A stretch of 64,000 nt of DNA, taken from Maribacter stanieri. Lineage in GTDB: Bacteria > Bacteroidota > Bacteroidia > Flavobacteriales > Flavobacteriaceae. The position numbers were made by a program, and so were the translations under genes. Location: the NCBI RefSeq assembly GCF_900112245.1, contig NZ_FOYX01000002.1, positions 620,001-684,000 of the forward strand, in the 5' to 3' direction. The notes under the pieces were generated by a model that made no database searches, had not been told where the DNA came from, and saw nothing but the letters and a program-made list of their open reading frames with translations. Within the stretch, counting starts at the first letter, position 1. The number at the start of each line of letters is the position of its first letter. Shown piece after piece: positions 25,961 to 34,189 of the stretch.

Positions 25961-27643
25961 ATGGCCATATTAAGAATTCCATCTCAAAAAGAAATAAAGA
26001 GGTACGCCACTTTATTCAATGTACTTGTTAAATATGGCTTTGAAGATGTGCTGTCGCATAGCCCAATTTTAAAATTAGTTCCAAATAAGTATTTAGAAAA
26101 CCATCCTGATACTAAGAAGAATTTATCTTTTTCAAAATACGAACGCATTCGTATGGTCTTGGAAGACCTAGGGCCCACTTACATAAAATTAGGGCAGATT
26201 TTCAGTACTAGAGAAGATATGTTGCCGCTAGAGTTAATATTAGAACTTGAGAAATTGCAAGACCATGTACCTATGGTCAAAGACTTTGATGTTTTAAAAG
26301 TGGTAGAAGAAAACCTTGGTGAAGAAAAATTTAAATATTTCGCAACCATAAAGTTAGAACCATTAGCAGCGGCATCCTTGGCTCAAGTACATAGAGCCCA
26401 ACTTATTAATGGGGATGAGGTTATCTTAAAAATTCAAAGACCAAATATTACAGAAGTTATTGAAGCTGACCTAATGGTCATGAAGCAAGTAGCGGAAAGT
26501 CTTGAAAAATACAGTAGTCAGGCACAAGCTTTTCAACCAATACGAGTTATAGATTCTTTTGAAAAAAGTATAAAAGAAGAGCTCCAATTTGCAAAGGAAA
26601 TAGAGAATACAGAACGTTTTGCCGCTAATTTCAGGGGAAATGAATCTATTCACGTTCCAGAAGTTTATCGAGATTTTTCTTCCGATACAATTATTTGTAT
26701 GGAATATATTGACGGTATCAAAGTCTCTAATATCAATAGTTTAAAAGCAGTAAATATTAATCCTAAAGCAGTTGCTAAAATTGGGGTAGACTTATATATT
26801 GAGCAAATATTAGATTTTGGCTTTTTTCATGCAGACCCACATCCAGGAAACATTTTTATACTCGCAGAAACAGGACAGATATGTTTTCTTGATTTTGGAA
26901 TGATGGGCACTATTTTACCCAACGAACGTGAATCAATAAATGATCTATTACTGTATTTTTTAAGTAAAGACGTTAAAAGAATTATCACTCTCCTCGAAAA
27001 AATAGCCATTAGAACCAACATACCCGATTATAAAAAATTAGAACAAGATCTATATGAATTATTAGATGGCGTTAGCAATACCGCTATACAAAACATTAAA
27101 CTTGGTGATACCTTATCTCAGTTCAAAATTGTATTATACGAAAATCAAATTATAATACCCCACTACCTTTATATGCTAATAAGGGGAATTGTTCTTATTG
27201 AAGGTGTAGGTCTTAAACTAGATCCTGAATTTAATATCACTAATAATCTAGAGCCGTATACGGCAAAAATAATGCGCAAGCGTTTTAGCTTTAAATACCT
27301 TTTGAAAAAGAACCTGAAACGTATAAAAGAAATTAATGAACTAGCTGACACGTTACCTGATGACATTAATACCATCATTAAAAAAATAAAAGAAGGAAAA
27401 TTAGAAGTTGTTCACGAACATAAAGGACTGCAAGAATTTCAACTTGCTACAAGTAAAGCTGTAAATCGTTTGGTATTTGCCGTTATTATAGCAGCTCTTT
27501 CTATAGGATCTTCACTTTTAGTAATGGCTAAAATGCCCCCATTAGTAAATGGAATTCCCCTTTTAGGAGCTATTGGGTTTGTATTATCTGCACTCTTAGG
27601 GTTTTACATTGTTATATCGATATTTAGAAATGATCAATTCTAA
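25961..27643 (+). CDS. ABC1/AarF/UbiB-family atypical kinase
   Basis: A 560-residue membrane-associated protein. Motifs of the family are in order: KLGQ at 77-80 (IKLGQIFSTREDMLP), the Ala-rich loop AAASLAQVHRA at about 137-147, the ion-pair Lys in VILKIQRP, DFGFFHADPHPGNIF and the metal-binding FLDFGMMG. Two C-terminal membrane helices (about 500-555) anchor it. Relatives support ubiquinone or isoprenoid lipid metabolism; Bacteroidota use menaquinone, so here a menaquinone or general membrane lipid role is more likely (inference). It is followed 11 bp later by the MgtC-like gene. Confidence 0.9.
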   Translation: MAILRIPSQKEIKRYATLFNVLVKYGFEDVLSHSPILKLVPNKYLENHPDTKKNLSFSKYERIRMVLEDLGPTYIKLGQIFSTREDMLPLELILELEKLQDHVPMVKDFDVLKVVEENLGEEKFKYFATIKLEPLAAASLAQVHRAQLINGDEVILKIQRPNITEVIEADLMVMKQVAESLEKYSSQAQAFQPIRVIDSFEKSIKEELQFAKEIENTERFAANFRGNESIHVPEVYRDFSSDTIICMEYIDGIKVSNINSLKAVNINPKAVAKIGVDLYIEQILDFGFFHADPHPGNIFILAETGQICFLDFGMMGTILPNERESINDLLLYFLSKDVKRIITLLEKIAIRTNIPDYKKLEQDLYELLDGVSNTAIQNIKLGDTLSQFKIVLYENQIIIPHYLYMLIRGIVLIEGVGLKLDPEFNITNNLEPYTAKIMRKRFSFKYLLKKNLKRIKEINELADTLPDDINTIIKKIKEGKLEVVHEHKGLQEFQLATSKAVNRLVFAVIIAALSIGSSLLVMAKMPPLVNGIPLLGAIGFVLSALLGFYIVISIFRNDQF

Positions 27644-27654
27644 ATGTAAAACAT

Positions 27655-28926
27655 ATGGATGACATCAAAATTATAAGTAAAGTTATAGATCCCTATATTC
27701 TAGGTGTTATTATCAGTCTAGGTATTGGTCTTATTCTTGGTTTAGAGAGAGAATACAATAACCTTAAAGAAGACAAAGGTTTTGCCGGAATAAGAGCTTT
27801 TCCCATTGTTGCTATTTTAGGCTTTGCACTAGGTAGCCTAACTGATATCTATACCGTATGGTTACCAATAGTTGCGTTCGGTGCTTTTATTTTCTTTTTA
27901 GGTTTCAATCATTTATATAAAGAAACCATAGCATATGAAAGAAGTTTTACCACCAACTTAGCTTTGATTGCAACATTATTATTAGGCTTAATGGTTTCTG
28001 CTGCATATTATAGAAATGCTGTAGCTACGGCTGTTATAATAGTTACGCTGCTTTCTCTTAAAACCCGTTTTCATACCGTTATTAGCAATATTACCTCAGA
28101 CGAGCTTTTTGCTTTAATTAAATTTTCCATTATAGCTTTATTGATATTACCCTTTTTACCCAATAACAATTACGGACCCAATGAATTATTAAATCCGTTT
28201 GAGATAGGATCTATTGTCGTTATCGTTTCTTTCTTAAATTTCATTGGTTATTTTCTGGTCAAATTTGTAGGCTCTAAAAAAGGAATTTTATTAACAGCAA
28301 TTCTTGGTGGACTCATTTCAAGCACCGCGGTAACCTGGAGCTATGCATCTAGAAGTATTGAATCTCCCGAACTATCCAAAAAATATGCTGCGGGTATCAT
28401 CATTGCATCGGCAATTATGTTTCCCAGACTCGCATTGTTGACTTACATATTCAATAGTGCGTTATTTATGTATGTAGCTATACCTTTTGCAATTTTCTCA
28501 ATAATATGTCTTACAGTGTCTTTAGTATTAATTAAAGAGGATTCAAATAAACCTGACACAAACATTAAACTTGGAAATCCAATGAATCTTCTTAATGCCA
28601 TTGGGTTCGGAGTTATTTATGTAATAATTCTATTTGCTGTCTTTTATAGTAATCAGTTTTTTGGTGAAAGCGGATTATATTACTCAGCTTTAATCGCTGG
28701 TTTAGCAGATACCGATGCCATTACCATTAGCTTAGCAAAATTTGCCTTGGATGAGGAAAAATTAAAATTAGCTTCTTCGGTCATCGTCACCGCCGTAATG
28801 AGTAATATGTTGGTTAAACTAGGTATTGCCGCTTTTAAAGGATCCAAAATTACTGGTAAATTGGTTGGGTTTACTTTCGGCGGAATCATTTTTATTGGTG
28901 TTATATATGCTGTGATTGCCCATTAA
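27655..28926 (+). CDS. MgtC/SapB and DUF4010 membrane protein
   Basis: A 423-residue polytopic inner-membrane protein. The N-terminal half has the MgtC/SapB signature (GLILGLEREYNN then GIRAFPIVAILG); the C-terminal half is DUF4010 with the AGLADTDAITISLA motif. About 12 membrane helices are visible. Function of such fusions is not established, although MgtC relatives modulate other membrane proteins under stress. Starts 11 bp after the AarF-like gene. Confidence 0.88.
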   Translation: MDDIKIISKVIDPYILGVIISLGIGLILGLEREYNNLKEDKGFAGIRAFPIVAILGFALGSLTDIYTVWLPIVAFGAFIFFLGFNHLYKETIAYERSFTTNLALIATLLLGLMVSAAYYRNAVATAVIIVTLLSLKTRFHTVISNITSDELFALIKFSIIALLILPFLPNNNYGPNELLNPFEIGSIVVIVSFLNFIGYFLVKFVGSKKGILLTAILGGLISSTAVTWSYASRSIESPELSKKYAAGIIIASAIMFPRLALLTYIFNSALFMYVAIPFAIFSIICLTVSLVLIKEDSNKPDTNIKLGNPMNLLNAIGFGVIYVIILFAVFYSNQFFGESGLYYSALIAGLADTDAITISLAKFALDEEKLKLASSVIVTAVMSNMLVKLGIAAFKGSKITGKLVGFTFGGIIFIGVIYAVIAH

Positions 28927-28978
28927 CATATTAGCATTTAGAATTTATATAAGGCTTTGGGTATACAATTGAATCCTT

Positions 28979-29356
28979 TTGTCTAAGAATTACTTTAAAA
29001 TTATAAATGTATTTTTCGTCATCGGTATTTTCGGCGCGGGGAGTCTAGTAATTACAGAATTTGCAACTGGTAATGGCTGCCCTAAATTTGGGGCAGTACC
29101 TGCTTGTCTAATTATCTTAATTTGTTTTATACTTCCCTTTATTTCGCATTTGCTTAAAAAATGGAATCTCATTTATTTCTTATTTACCGGTATTGCAACA
29201 CTAATTGCTTTAGTGGCATCGGTAATGCAGTTTATAGGTAATGCAGAATGCCCTAAAAGTGATTCGGGAATACCTATGTGTTATTTATCATTACTAATTT
29301 TCACTTCACTTATTACCCTTAAAAAAATTCAGCTTGATTATGTCAACTACAAATGA
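28979..29356 (+). CDS. Four-helix membrane protein with duplicated Cys loops
   Basis: A 125-residue hydrophobic protein with four membrane segments. The only workable start is the TTG at 28979: an in-frame stop lies at 28970-28972 and no ATG follows until deep in the frame. It looks internally duplicated: each half has two helices with a Cys-containing loop before the second (CPKFGAVPAC in the first, CPKSDSGIPMC in the second). The Cys pairs probably form disulfides on the periplasmic side. No family recognised; real coding is supported by the repeat structure. Confidence 0.55.
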   Translation: MSKNYFKIINVFFVIGIFGAGSLVITEFATGNGCPKFGAVPACLIILICFILPFISHLLKKWNLIYFLFTGIATLIALVASVMQFIGNAECPKSDSGIPMCYLSLLIFTSLITLKKIQLDYVNYK

Positions 29357-29437
29357 CAAAGTGAAGGCTAACTAACGCCTCTCTTTTTATTCAAATAGTT
29401 TACATAAGTTTTACTTATGACGTTCTTGTAATCAAAA

Positions 29438-29463
29438 AAGTGAACCATTCACATGGTTCACTT
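29438..29463. terminator. Hairpin terminator
   Basis: AAGTGAACCAT and ATGGTTCACTT form a perfect 11-bp stem with a 4-base loop. On the minus strand it is followed by a T run (A run at 29434-29439 on plus) and it lies just downstream of the tRNA, so it probably ends the tRNA transcript; it may also serve the upstream plus-strand gene. Confidence 0.8.
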
Positions 29464-29473
29464 TATCGCTTGG

Positions 29474-29547
29474 TCGGGATGACAGGATTTGAACCTGCGA
29501 CCACTCGACCCCCAGCCGAGTGCGCTACCGGACTGCGCTACATCCCG
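29474..29547 (-). tRNA. tRNA-Pro (anticodon GGG)
   Basis: A 74-nt cloverleaf: acceptor CGGGATG/CATCCCG with discriminator A; D arm GCGC...GCGC; anticodon stem CTCGG/TCGAG with loop CTGGGGG, giving U33 and anticodon GGG (reads CCC/CCU); T arm GCAGG-TTCAAAT-CCTGT. The 3' CCA is not encoded. No integrated element is visible beside it. Confidence 0.96.
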
Positions 29548-29615
29548 AAATTAAGCCTGCAAAAATAAAGAAGTTCTATAGATTAAAATCTAACTTTTAC
29601 CAAAACTTAAATTAA

Positions 29616-30527
29616 TTATCTCAGCGATACTATCCAATCTAACATTCTATTTCCCCAATCTTTTAAATGTTCATCATGTAAACCTAACCCGAAACCGTGA
29701 CCACCTTTTGGGTAAATATGCATGGTTACCGATACTCCTTTATCCTTAACAGCTTTGTAGAACAATAAACTATTTTCTACTGGCACTACGGTATCATCTG
29801 TTGCGTGTAATAAAAATGTAGGTGGAGTTAGCTCAGTAACTTGTTTTTCATTTGAGAAATAATTGACTAATTCGGAGGTTGGGTTTTCCCCTATTAAATT
29901 TTTCTTTGAGCCTAGATGAGTCATCTCTCCAAAAGAAATTACAGGATATCCCAACGCCATAAAATCTGGACGTGCACTTTCATCATCTATACGATCAATT
30001 GGCTCATAAACTTTTTCATTAAAATGCGTTCCCAATGTAGATGCTAAATGTCCGCCAGCTGAAAATCCAATAATTCCTATTTTATTCGGCTTTATATTAA
30101 ACTTTTCAGCATTACCCCGAACTAGCCTTACCGCTCTTTGAGCATCTAAAAGTGGTACGTACTTTTTGTCGGTTTGCGAAATATCTGATGGTAGACGATA
30201 TTTTACCACTATACCTGCAATACCCTTACTGTTCAAAAATTTTGCAATATCTGTACCTTCCCAATCATAGGCTAATATTCCATACCCTCCGCCAGGAAAA
30301 ATTAAAACTGCCTCTCCCGTAGCATCTCGTTTTGATGGTAAATACACTTCAATTGTAGGGACTTGAACTTTACTAATTCGCAAAATTTCATTTTGCTCAT
30401 GTATTTCTTTTTCCACACTTTTTAAGTGATTAGGTATTTTATCTTTAGGCCATAACTGCATAATAGTATCTTGAGCAAAGAAGCTGTTTACCATTAGTAA
30501 CAATAACAGCAATAATCTGTTTTTCAT
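29616..30527 (-). CDS. Secreted alpha/beta-hydrolase (acetylxylan esterase-like)
   Basis: A 303-residue enzyme with a Sec signal (cleavage near AQ-DT, residue 19). The oxyanion segment is FPGGGYG at about 77-83, the nucleophile Ser156 lies in GFSAGGH, and the likely acid and His are in HATDDTVVP and GGHGFGL. This pattern fits the BD-FAE/esterase-lipase group that often deacetylates xylan or other plant and algal glycans. Probably the second gene after the VanX-like dipeptidase (15 bp gap). Confidence 0.87.
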   Translation of the reverse strand: MKNRLLLLLLLMVNSFFAQDTIMQLWPKDKIPNHLKSVEKEIHEQNEILRISKVQVPTIEVYLPSKRDATGEAVLIFPGGGYGILAYDWEGTDIAKFLNSKGIAGIVVKYRLPSDISQTDKKYVPLLDAQRAVRLVRGNAEKFNIKPNKIGIIGFSAGGHLASTLGTHFNEKVYEPIDRIDDESARPDFMALGYPVISFGEMTHLGSKKNLIGENPTSELVNYFSNEKQVTELTPPTFLLHATDDTVVPVENSLLFYKAVKDKGVSVTMHIYPKGGHGFGLGLHDEHLKDWGNRMLDWIVSLR

Positions 30528-30542
30528 ATCGTATAATTTATA

Positions 30543-31310
30543 CTATTCACAATTCCATTTAAAGTTTGCTATTGGGTCATTTGAAGTCCCTTGTAAGTTA
30601 TAATGCCACCATTCTGTTCTGGTAGACCAAAATCCGAATTTTTCCATGGTGCTTTTTAATAGTTTCCTGTTATCAAGAATTTCTTTTGGCAAGTCAAAAT
30701 TATCGTGATAGGCCCTTTTTCCGAAAAAATCAAAATCGGTTCCCATATCCAGCTCCTCCCCGTCTAAAGTAACCAAAGTTATATCTACCGCACCACCTTT
30801 ATTATGTATAGAACCTTTTACTGGGTTAGCAACATATTGTGGATTAGGCACTATTTTCCACATTTTGTATTGTACAGAATTAGGTCTGTAGCAATCATAA
30901 AACTTTATTTTTACTCCGCTCTTTTTAAACTCTTCATTAGCTCTTAATAAAGCCTTTACTGTTTTTACTCTTGTATAGCATTCTGCACAATCGTATACTT
31001 TTTCCTTTAGAAAATTATTATTGGTAGCGTATCTTAAATCATATTCAAAACCATCGCTATAATCTGCTAAGCGTACAAATGTTGTATCTTTTAAAGAAGT
31101 CAACGGTGTAACTTTCTTCTCAATTTTTATGGCTATTGGTTCTATTTTGGAAATAGAATCTTCGTTAATTTCTACATCAGTAGTCGCTGTTTCTGCTTTT
31201 ACAGTTTTGGCATTGTCCTTACAAGATTGTAGGAATAAAAAACTGATAATGATAATAAGCAAGCACTTATAGCTTAGATAGTTGTTTTTTAAAATAATCA
31301 ACGAACTCAT
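30543..31310 (-). CDS. D-Ala-D-Ala dipeptidase (VanX/DdpX-like), lipoprotein
   Basis: A 255-residue M15D-type zinc peptidase with an N-terminal lipoprotein signal (LFLQSC). The zinc site is complete: SIHNKGGAVDI (SxHxxGxAxD) and EWWHYN (ExxWH). It should cleave D-alanyl-D-alanine in the periplasm, most likely for peptidoglycan recycling, since no other vancomycin-type genes are nearby. It lies 15 bp upstream of the esterase gene. Confidence 0.9.
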   Translation of the reverse strand: MSSLIILKNNYLSYKCLLIIIISFLFLQSCKDNAKTVKAETATTDVEINEDSISKIEPIAIKIEKKVTPLTSLKDTTFVRLADYSDGFEYDLRYATNNNFLKEKVYDCAECYTRVKTVKALLRANEEFKKSGVKIKFYDCYRPNSVQYKMWKIVPNPQYVANPVKGSIHNKGGAVDITLVTLDGEELDMGTDFDFFGKRAYHDNFDLPKEILDNRKLLKSTMEKFGFWSTRTEWWHYNLQGTSNDPIANFKWNCE

Positions 31311-31418
31311 TTTCTATACTCTTTTGGTGTTCAATATATTATACTAAATAGTGTTAGTTCTGATAGAAATTTGGCTACCTTACTTAAACCTTTAATTACA
31401 GCAATTTAACTAAAAACC

Positions 31419-32543
31419 ATGAACAACAACCTATTCCTACTTTTAACGCTTGCTATTTTTTGTGTCTCCTGTAAAAATGAAAAGAAATCATTTACTACAA
31501 CAACCGAAGCAGTAGAATCGCCTTGGTTATTAGGTTTTGAGAAAACAGATATCAACCCTATAATGCAAGCAGATTCTTCTTATACTTTCTTAGATCCTAT
31601 TTCTAAAAAAGAGGTTCAATGGCAAAAAGCCGATGTTTTTAATCCGGGTGCAATAGTAAAAAACGACACTGTATTTCTGCTATTTAGGGCAGAAGATAAT
31701 CCTAAAGCTATTTTAGGGCATAGAACTTCTCGTATAGGTTTAGCCTATAGTGTTGATGGTATAAATTTCACCAAACACCCTACTCCTGTACTTTTCCCTG
31801 ACAATGACGAGTTTTCTCAATATGATCAACCTGGTGGTATTGAAGACCCACGCATTATAGAATCACCTGACGGTACGTATATTATGCTCTATACAAGTTG
31901 GAACAAAGATATTGCCCGTTTATCTAGTGCTACATCTACCAACCTTAAAGAATGGACAAAACAAGGTCCTGTGTTTGAAGATGCTTACGACGGTAAGTTT
32001 TTGGACGAATGGAGCAAATCTGGATCAATTGTTACCGAGTTGATTGATGGCAGACTAATTGCAAAAAAAATAAATAGTCAGTATTTAATGTATTGGGGCG
32101 AATTGTTTGTGAACCTTGCTACTTCTATAAATGGTGTGGATTGGGAACCTACATTAAATGAAAAAGGTGAATTACTACATAGTTTTACGCCATCATTAAA
32201 TGAATTCGATAGTCACTTAACCGAACCTGGACCACCAGCTTTATATACAGAACATGGTATTTTATTATTATATAACGGAAAAAACTTAAGTGGTGAAGGA
32301 GCAACAAGTAAGTTCCCAGAAGGTACTTATTGTGGTGGTCAAGCTTTATTTGATAAAAATGATCCTACAAAATTGATAAAGCGATTAGATACTCCTTTCA
32401 TCTGTCCTAGTCTACCGCACGAAATAAGTGGTCAATATAAAGCTGGAACAACTTTTATTGAAGGCTTGGTATATTTCAATGACAAATGGTTTCTGTATTA
32501 TGGAACAGCAGATTCAATGGTCGGTTTAGCCGTTAAGGAATAA
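31419..32543 (+). CDS. GH130-like glycosidase/phosphorylase lipoprotein
   Basis: A 374-residue exported protein (lipobox-like IFCVSCKN). The five-bladed propeller pattern of family GH130 is visible: DVFNPGAIVKNDTVFLLFRAED, GLAYSVDGINFTKHPTPVL, GGIEDPRI. Family members are beta-mannoside phosphorylases or hydrolases. A surface or periplasmic lipoprotein would more likely hydrolyse than phosphorylate (inference). Transcribed opposite to the adjacent sugar isomerase operon. Confidence 0.82.
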   Translation: MNNNLFLLLTLAIFCVSCKNEKKSFTTTTEAVESPWLLGFEKTDINPIMQADSSYTFLDPISKKEVQWQKADVFNPGAIVKNDTVFLLFRAEDNPKAILGHRTSRIGLAYSVDGINFTKHPTPVLFPDNDEFSQYDQPGGIEDPRIIESPDGTYIMLYTSWNKDIARLSSATSTNLKEWTKQGPVFEDAYDGKFLDEWSKSGSIVTELIDGRLIAKKINSQYLMYWGELFVNLATSINGVDWEPTLNEKGELLHSFTPSLNEFDSHLTEPGPPALYTEHGILLLYNGKNLSGEGATSKFPEGTYCGGQALFDKNDPTKLIKRLDTPFICPSLPHEISGQYKAGTTFIEGLVYFNDKWFLYYGTADSMVGLAVKE

Positions 32544-32573
32544 ATAAATTTTACTACTTTTTTAAATAAAAAA

Positions 32574-32603
32574 AGCCCCTACTTCAAAAATGAAATAGGG
32601 GCT
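32574..32603 (-). terminator. Terminator of the GMC/isomerase operon
   Basis: AGCCCCTA and TAGGGGCT pair around a loop that extends the stem; on the minus strand the stem is followed by a long T run. It lies just after the end of the TIM-barrel isomerase gene. Confidence 0.85.
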
Positions 32604-32627
32604 AATGGTTGGTATTGGTAATTGGTT

Positions 32628-33455
32628 CTATTCTTCAAGTTGACTAAGATAAACTAAGCTTTTAGGTACTTGAGTGACTACATTTTTAGATTCATCTTCT
32701 ATAAACATGTATTCAATTCCTAATTTTTTAGCTTCAGCAACTACTCCGGCAATATCTATTTGCCCTGTTCCTAAAACTACATTGGTATCATCTTCTTCAT
32801 GACCGGTATTATTTCCTTCTATACCTTTTTCCATATCCTTTAGATGTAATAATGTAATTTTCTTTGGATATTTCTTCATTAGCGCTAGCGGATCTGCACC
32901 TCCATGTTGTGCCCAAAAAACATCTAATTCAAATGTAAAATGAGTTGCATTTTTAGCCATATAATCAAACAAGGTTCCATTCTTATACGGTCTAAACTCA
33001 TAACCATGTGGATGGTACGCTAAAACTAGTCCTTTTTCTTTCAAAATCTTACCAGCCTTATTGAATACTTCTGTAGCGTGTTTTGTTTCTTTTAAAGCCC
33101 AATTATTGTCATCATGAGGTACCCATGCACACATTACATATTTAGCTCCAAAATCTTTTGCATTTTTAATGACCTTCTCTACATCGTTCTCCAAGTCACC
33201 AAATCCAGCGCCTACACTTACTACGTCTAAATCATTTTCTTCTAGTAAAGCCTTAAACTCTTCTATTGGTAAATCATACGTTTCGCCACCTTCAATTTTA
33301 GTGATACCCCATTCATTAATCAATCCTAATGTGTTAGACACATCCATTTTAAATTGATTTCTAAGGCTGTATAGTTGCAATCCTACTTCTTGGGCTTGCG
33401 CTAAAAAACCACTACCTAAAAAGATAGCGGCTATTATTACTTTTTTCATACTCAT
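32628..33455 (-). CDS. Exported sugar phosphate isomerase/epimerase-like TIM barrel
   Basis: A 275-residue xylose-isomerase-like (AP_endonuc_2) TIM barrel with a signal peptide ending AQA (FLAQAQEVGLQLYSL). Metal-binding residues are seen in KIEGGETYDLP, FELDVFWAQHGG, LLHLKDME and FIEDES. Exported relatives act on sugars rather than sugar phosphates; in 3-keto-glycoside clusters such proteins act as isomerases or hydrolases. It follows the subunit 3 gene by 8 bp and shares the operon with the GMC oxidoreductase. Confidence 0.85.
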   Translation of the reverse strand: MSMKKVIIAAIFLGSGFLAQAQEVGLQLYSLRNQFKMDVSNTLGLINEWGITKIEGGETYDLPIEEFKALLEENDLDVVSVGAGFGDLENDVEKVIKNAKDFGAKYVMCAWVPHDDNNWALKETKHATEVFNKAGKILKEKGLVLAYHPHGYEFRPYKNGTLFDYMAKNATHFTFELDVFWAQHGGADPLALMKKYPKKITLLHLKDMEKGIEGNNTGHEEDDTNVVLGTGQIDIAGVVAEAKKLGIEYMFIEDESKNVVTQVPKSLVYLSQLEE

Positions 33456-33463
33456 TTTACTAT

Positions 33464-34186
33464 TTACGTAAGTAAATTACCTTCGTCGTCCCATTCTGCA
33501 ATAACGTTTCGTTGACTTTGGTCTACACATTTCGCTATCCATTCTGGGTCGTAAGCAACACCATGTTGATCAAGTACATCTTGCGGTACGCCATCCCATA
33601 CATTTGGTGAATTTCCTTTATAACCCAAGTCTGCAATACCTACTTTAGAAGTATAGTAACCAGTTACCGTAAGACCACGCATAGTATAGAAAAACTGTAT
33701 TTCTAAAGGTTGTTCGCTTAAAGGTTTCTCTGTATCATGCCAGCAGATTTCATCGCAAATTTGCTTTTTCTGCTCTAAGGTTGCCGACTTAAATTCAGTA
33801 CCAAATTCAGTATTGCTTTTATGATCTAACCACATTAGTCCACCTAACAAAGTAGGAGCCAAATCTGGAATATCCTTGCCCATAAACTCAACAAGCTCTG
33901 GCACACCTGCCTCTATTGGACCACCATGTGGTTCTTTTGGAGGTAGTATTACTATACTTAAAGCTGCAATGGTTTCCATCTCATGCTCATTGAAAAGTTG
34001 TTCAGCATTAATCTTCTCAATACGCTCTAATTCTGCAGGCGTTCTTCCAAAATACTTTTCGCTACTGGTTGTAATGGCTTCATCAATAGATTCTCCATTT
34101 TCAGTCTTACAAGAATTGAAGACCAGCCCAGAAGTTGCCGCAGCACCTCCGAGTATTAAAGTTTGTAAACTCTTTCTTCTATCCAT
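33464..34186 (-). CDS. Gluconate 2-dehydrogenase subunit 3-like protein
   Basis: A 240-residue exported protein with a twin-arginine-like N-terminus (MDRRKSLQTLILGGAAATSG) and a lipobox-like FNSC. The mature part matches the gluconate-2-dehydrogenase subunit 3 family (alpha-helical partner of GMC oxidoreductases). It overlaps or abuts the GMC gene (3 bp gap) and is probably its small subunit, needed for export and activity, as LacC is for LacA. Confidence 0.85.
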   Translation of the reverse strand: MDRRKSLQTLILGGAAATSGLVFNSCKTENGESIDEAITTSSEKYFGRTPAELERIEKINAEQLFNEHEMETIAALSIVILPPKEPHGGPIEAGVPELVEFMGKDIPDLAPTLLGGLMWLDHKSNTEFGTEFKSATLEQKKQICDEICWHDTEKPLSEQPLEIQFFYTMRGLTVTGYYTSKVGIADLGYKGNSPNVWDGVPQDVLDQHGVAYDPEWIAKCVDQSQRNVIAEWDDEGNLLT

Positions 34187-34189
34187 CTT

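Noticed and set aside
29474..29547. Integration site or genomic island edge at the tRNA-Pro gene
   Set aside because: No integrase, direct repeat of the tRNA 3' end or base-composition change is visible nearby.
30543..31310. Vancomycin resistance (VanX) locus
   Set aside because: No VanA/VanH-type ligase or dehydrogenase and no VanS/VanR are present; single dipeptidase genes are common in peptidoglycan recycling.
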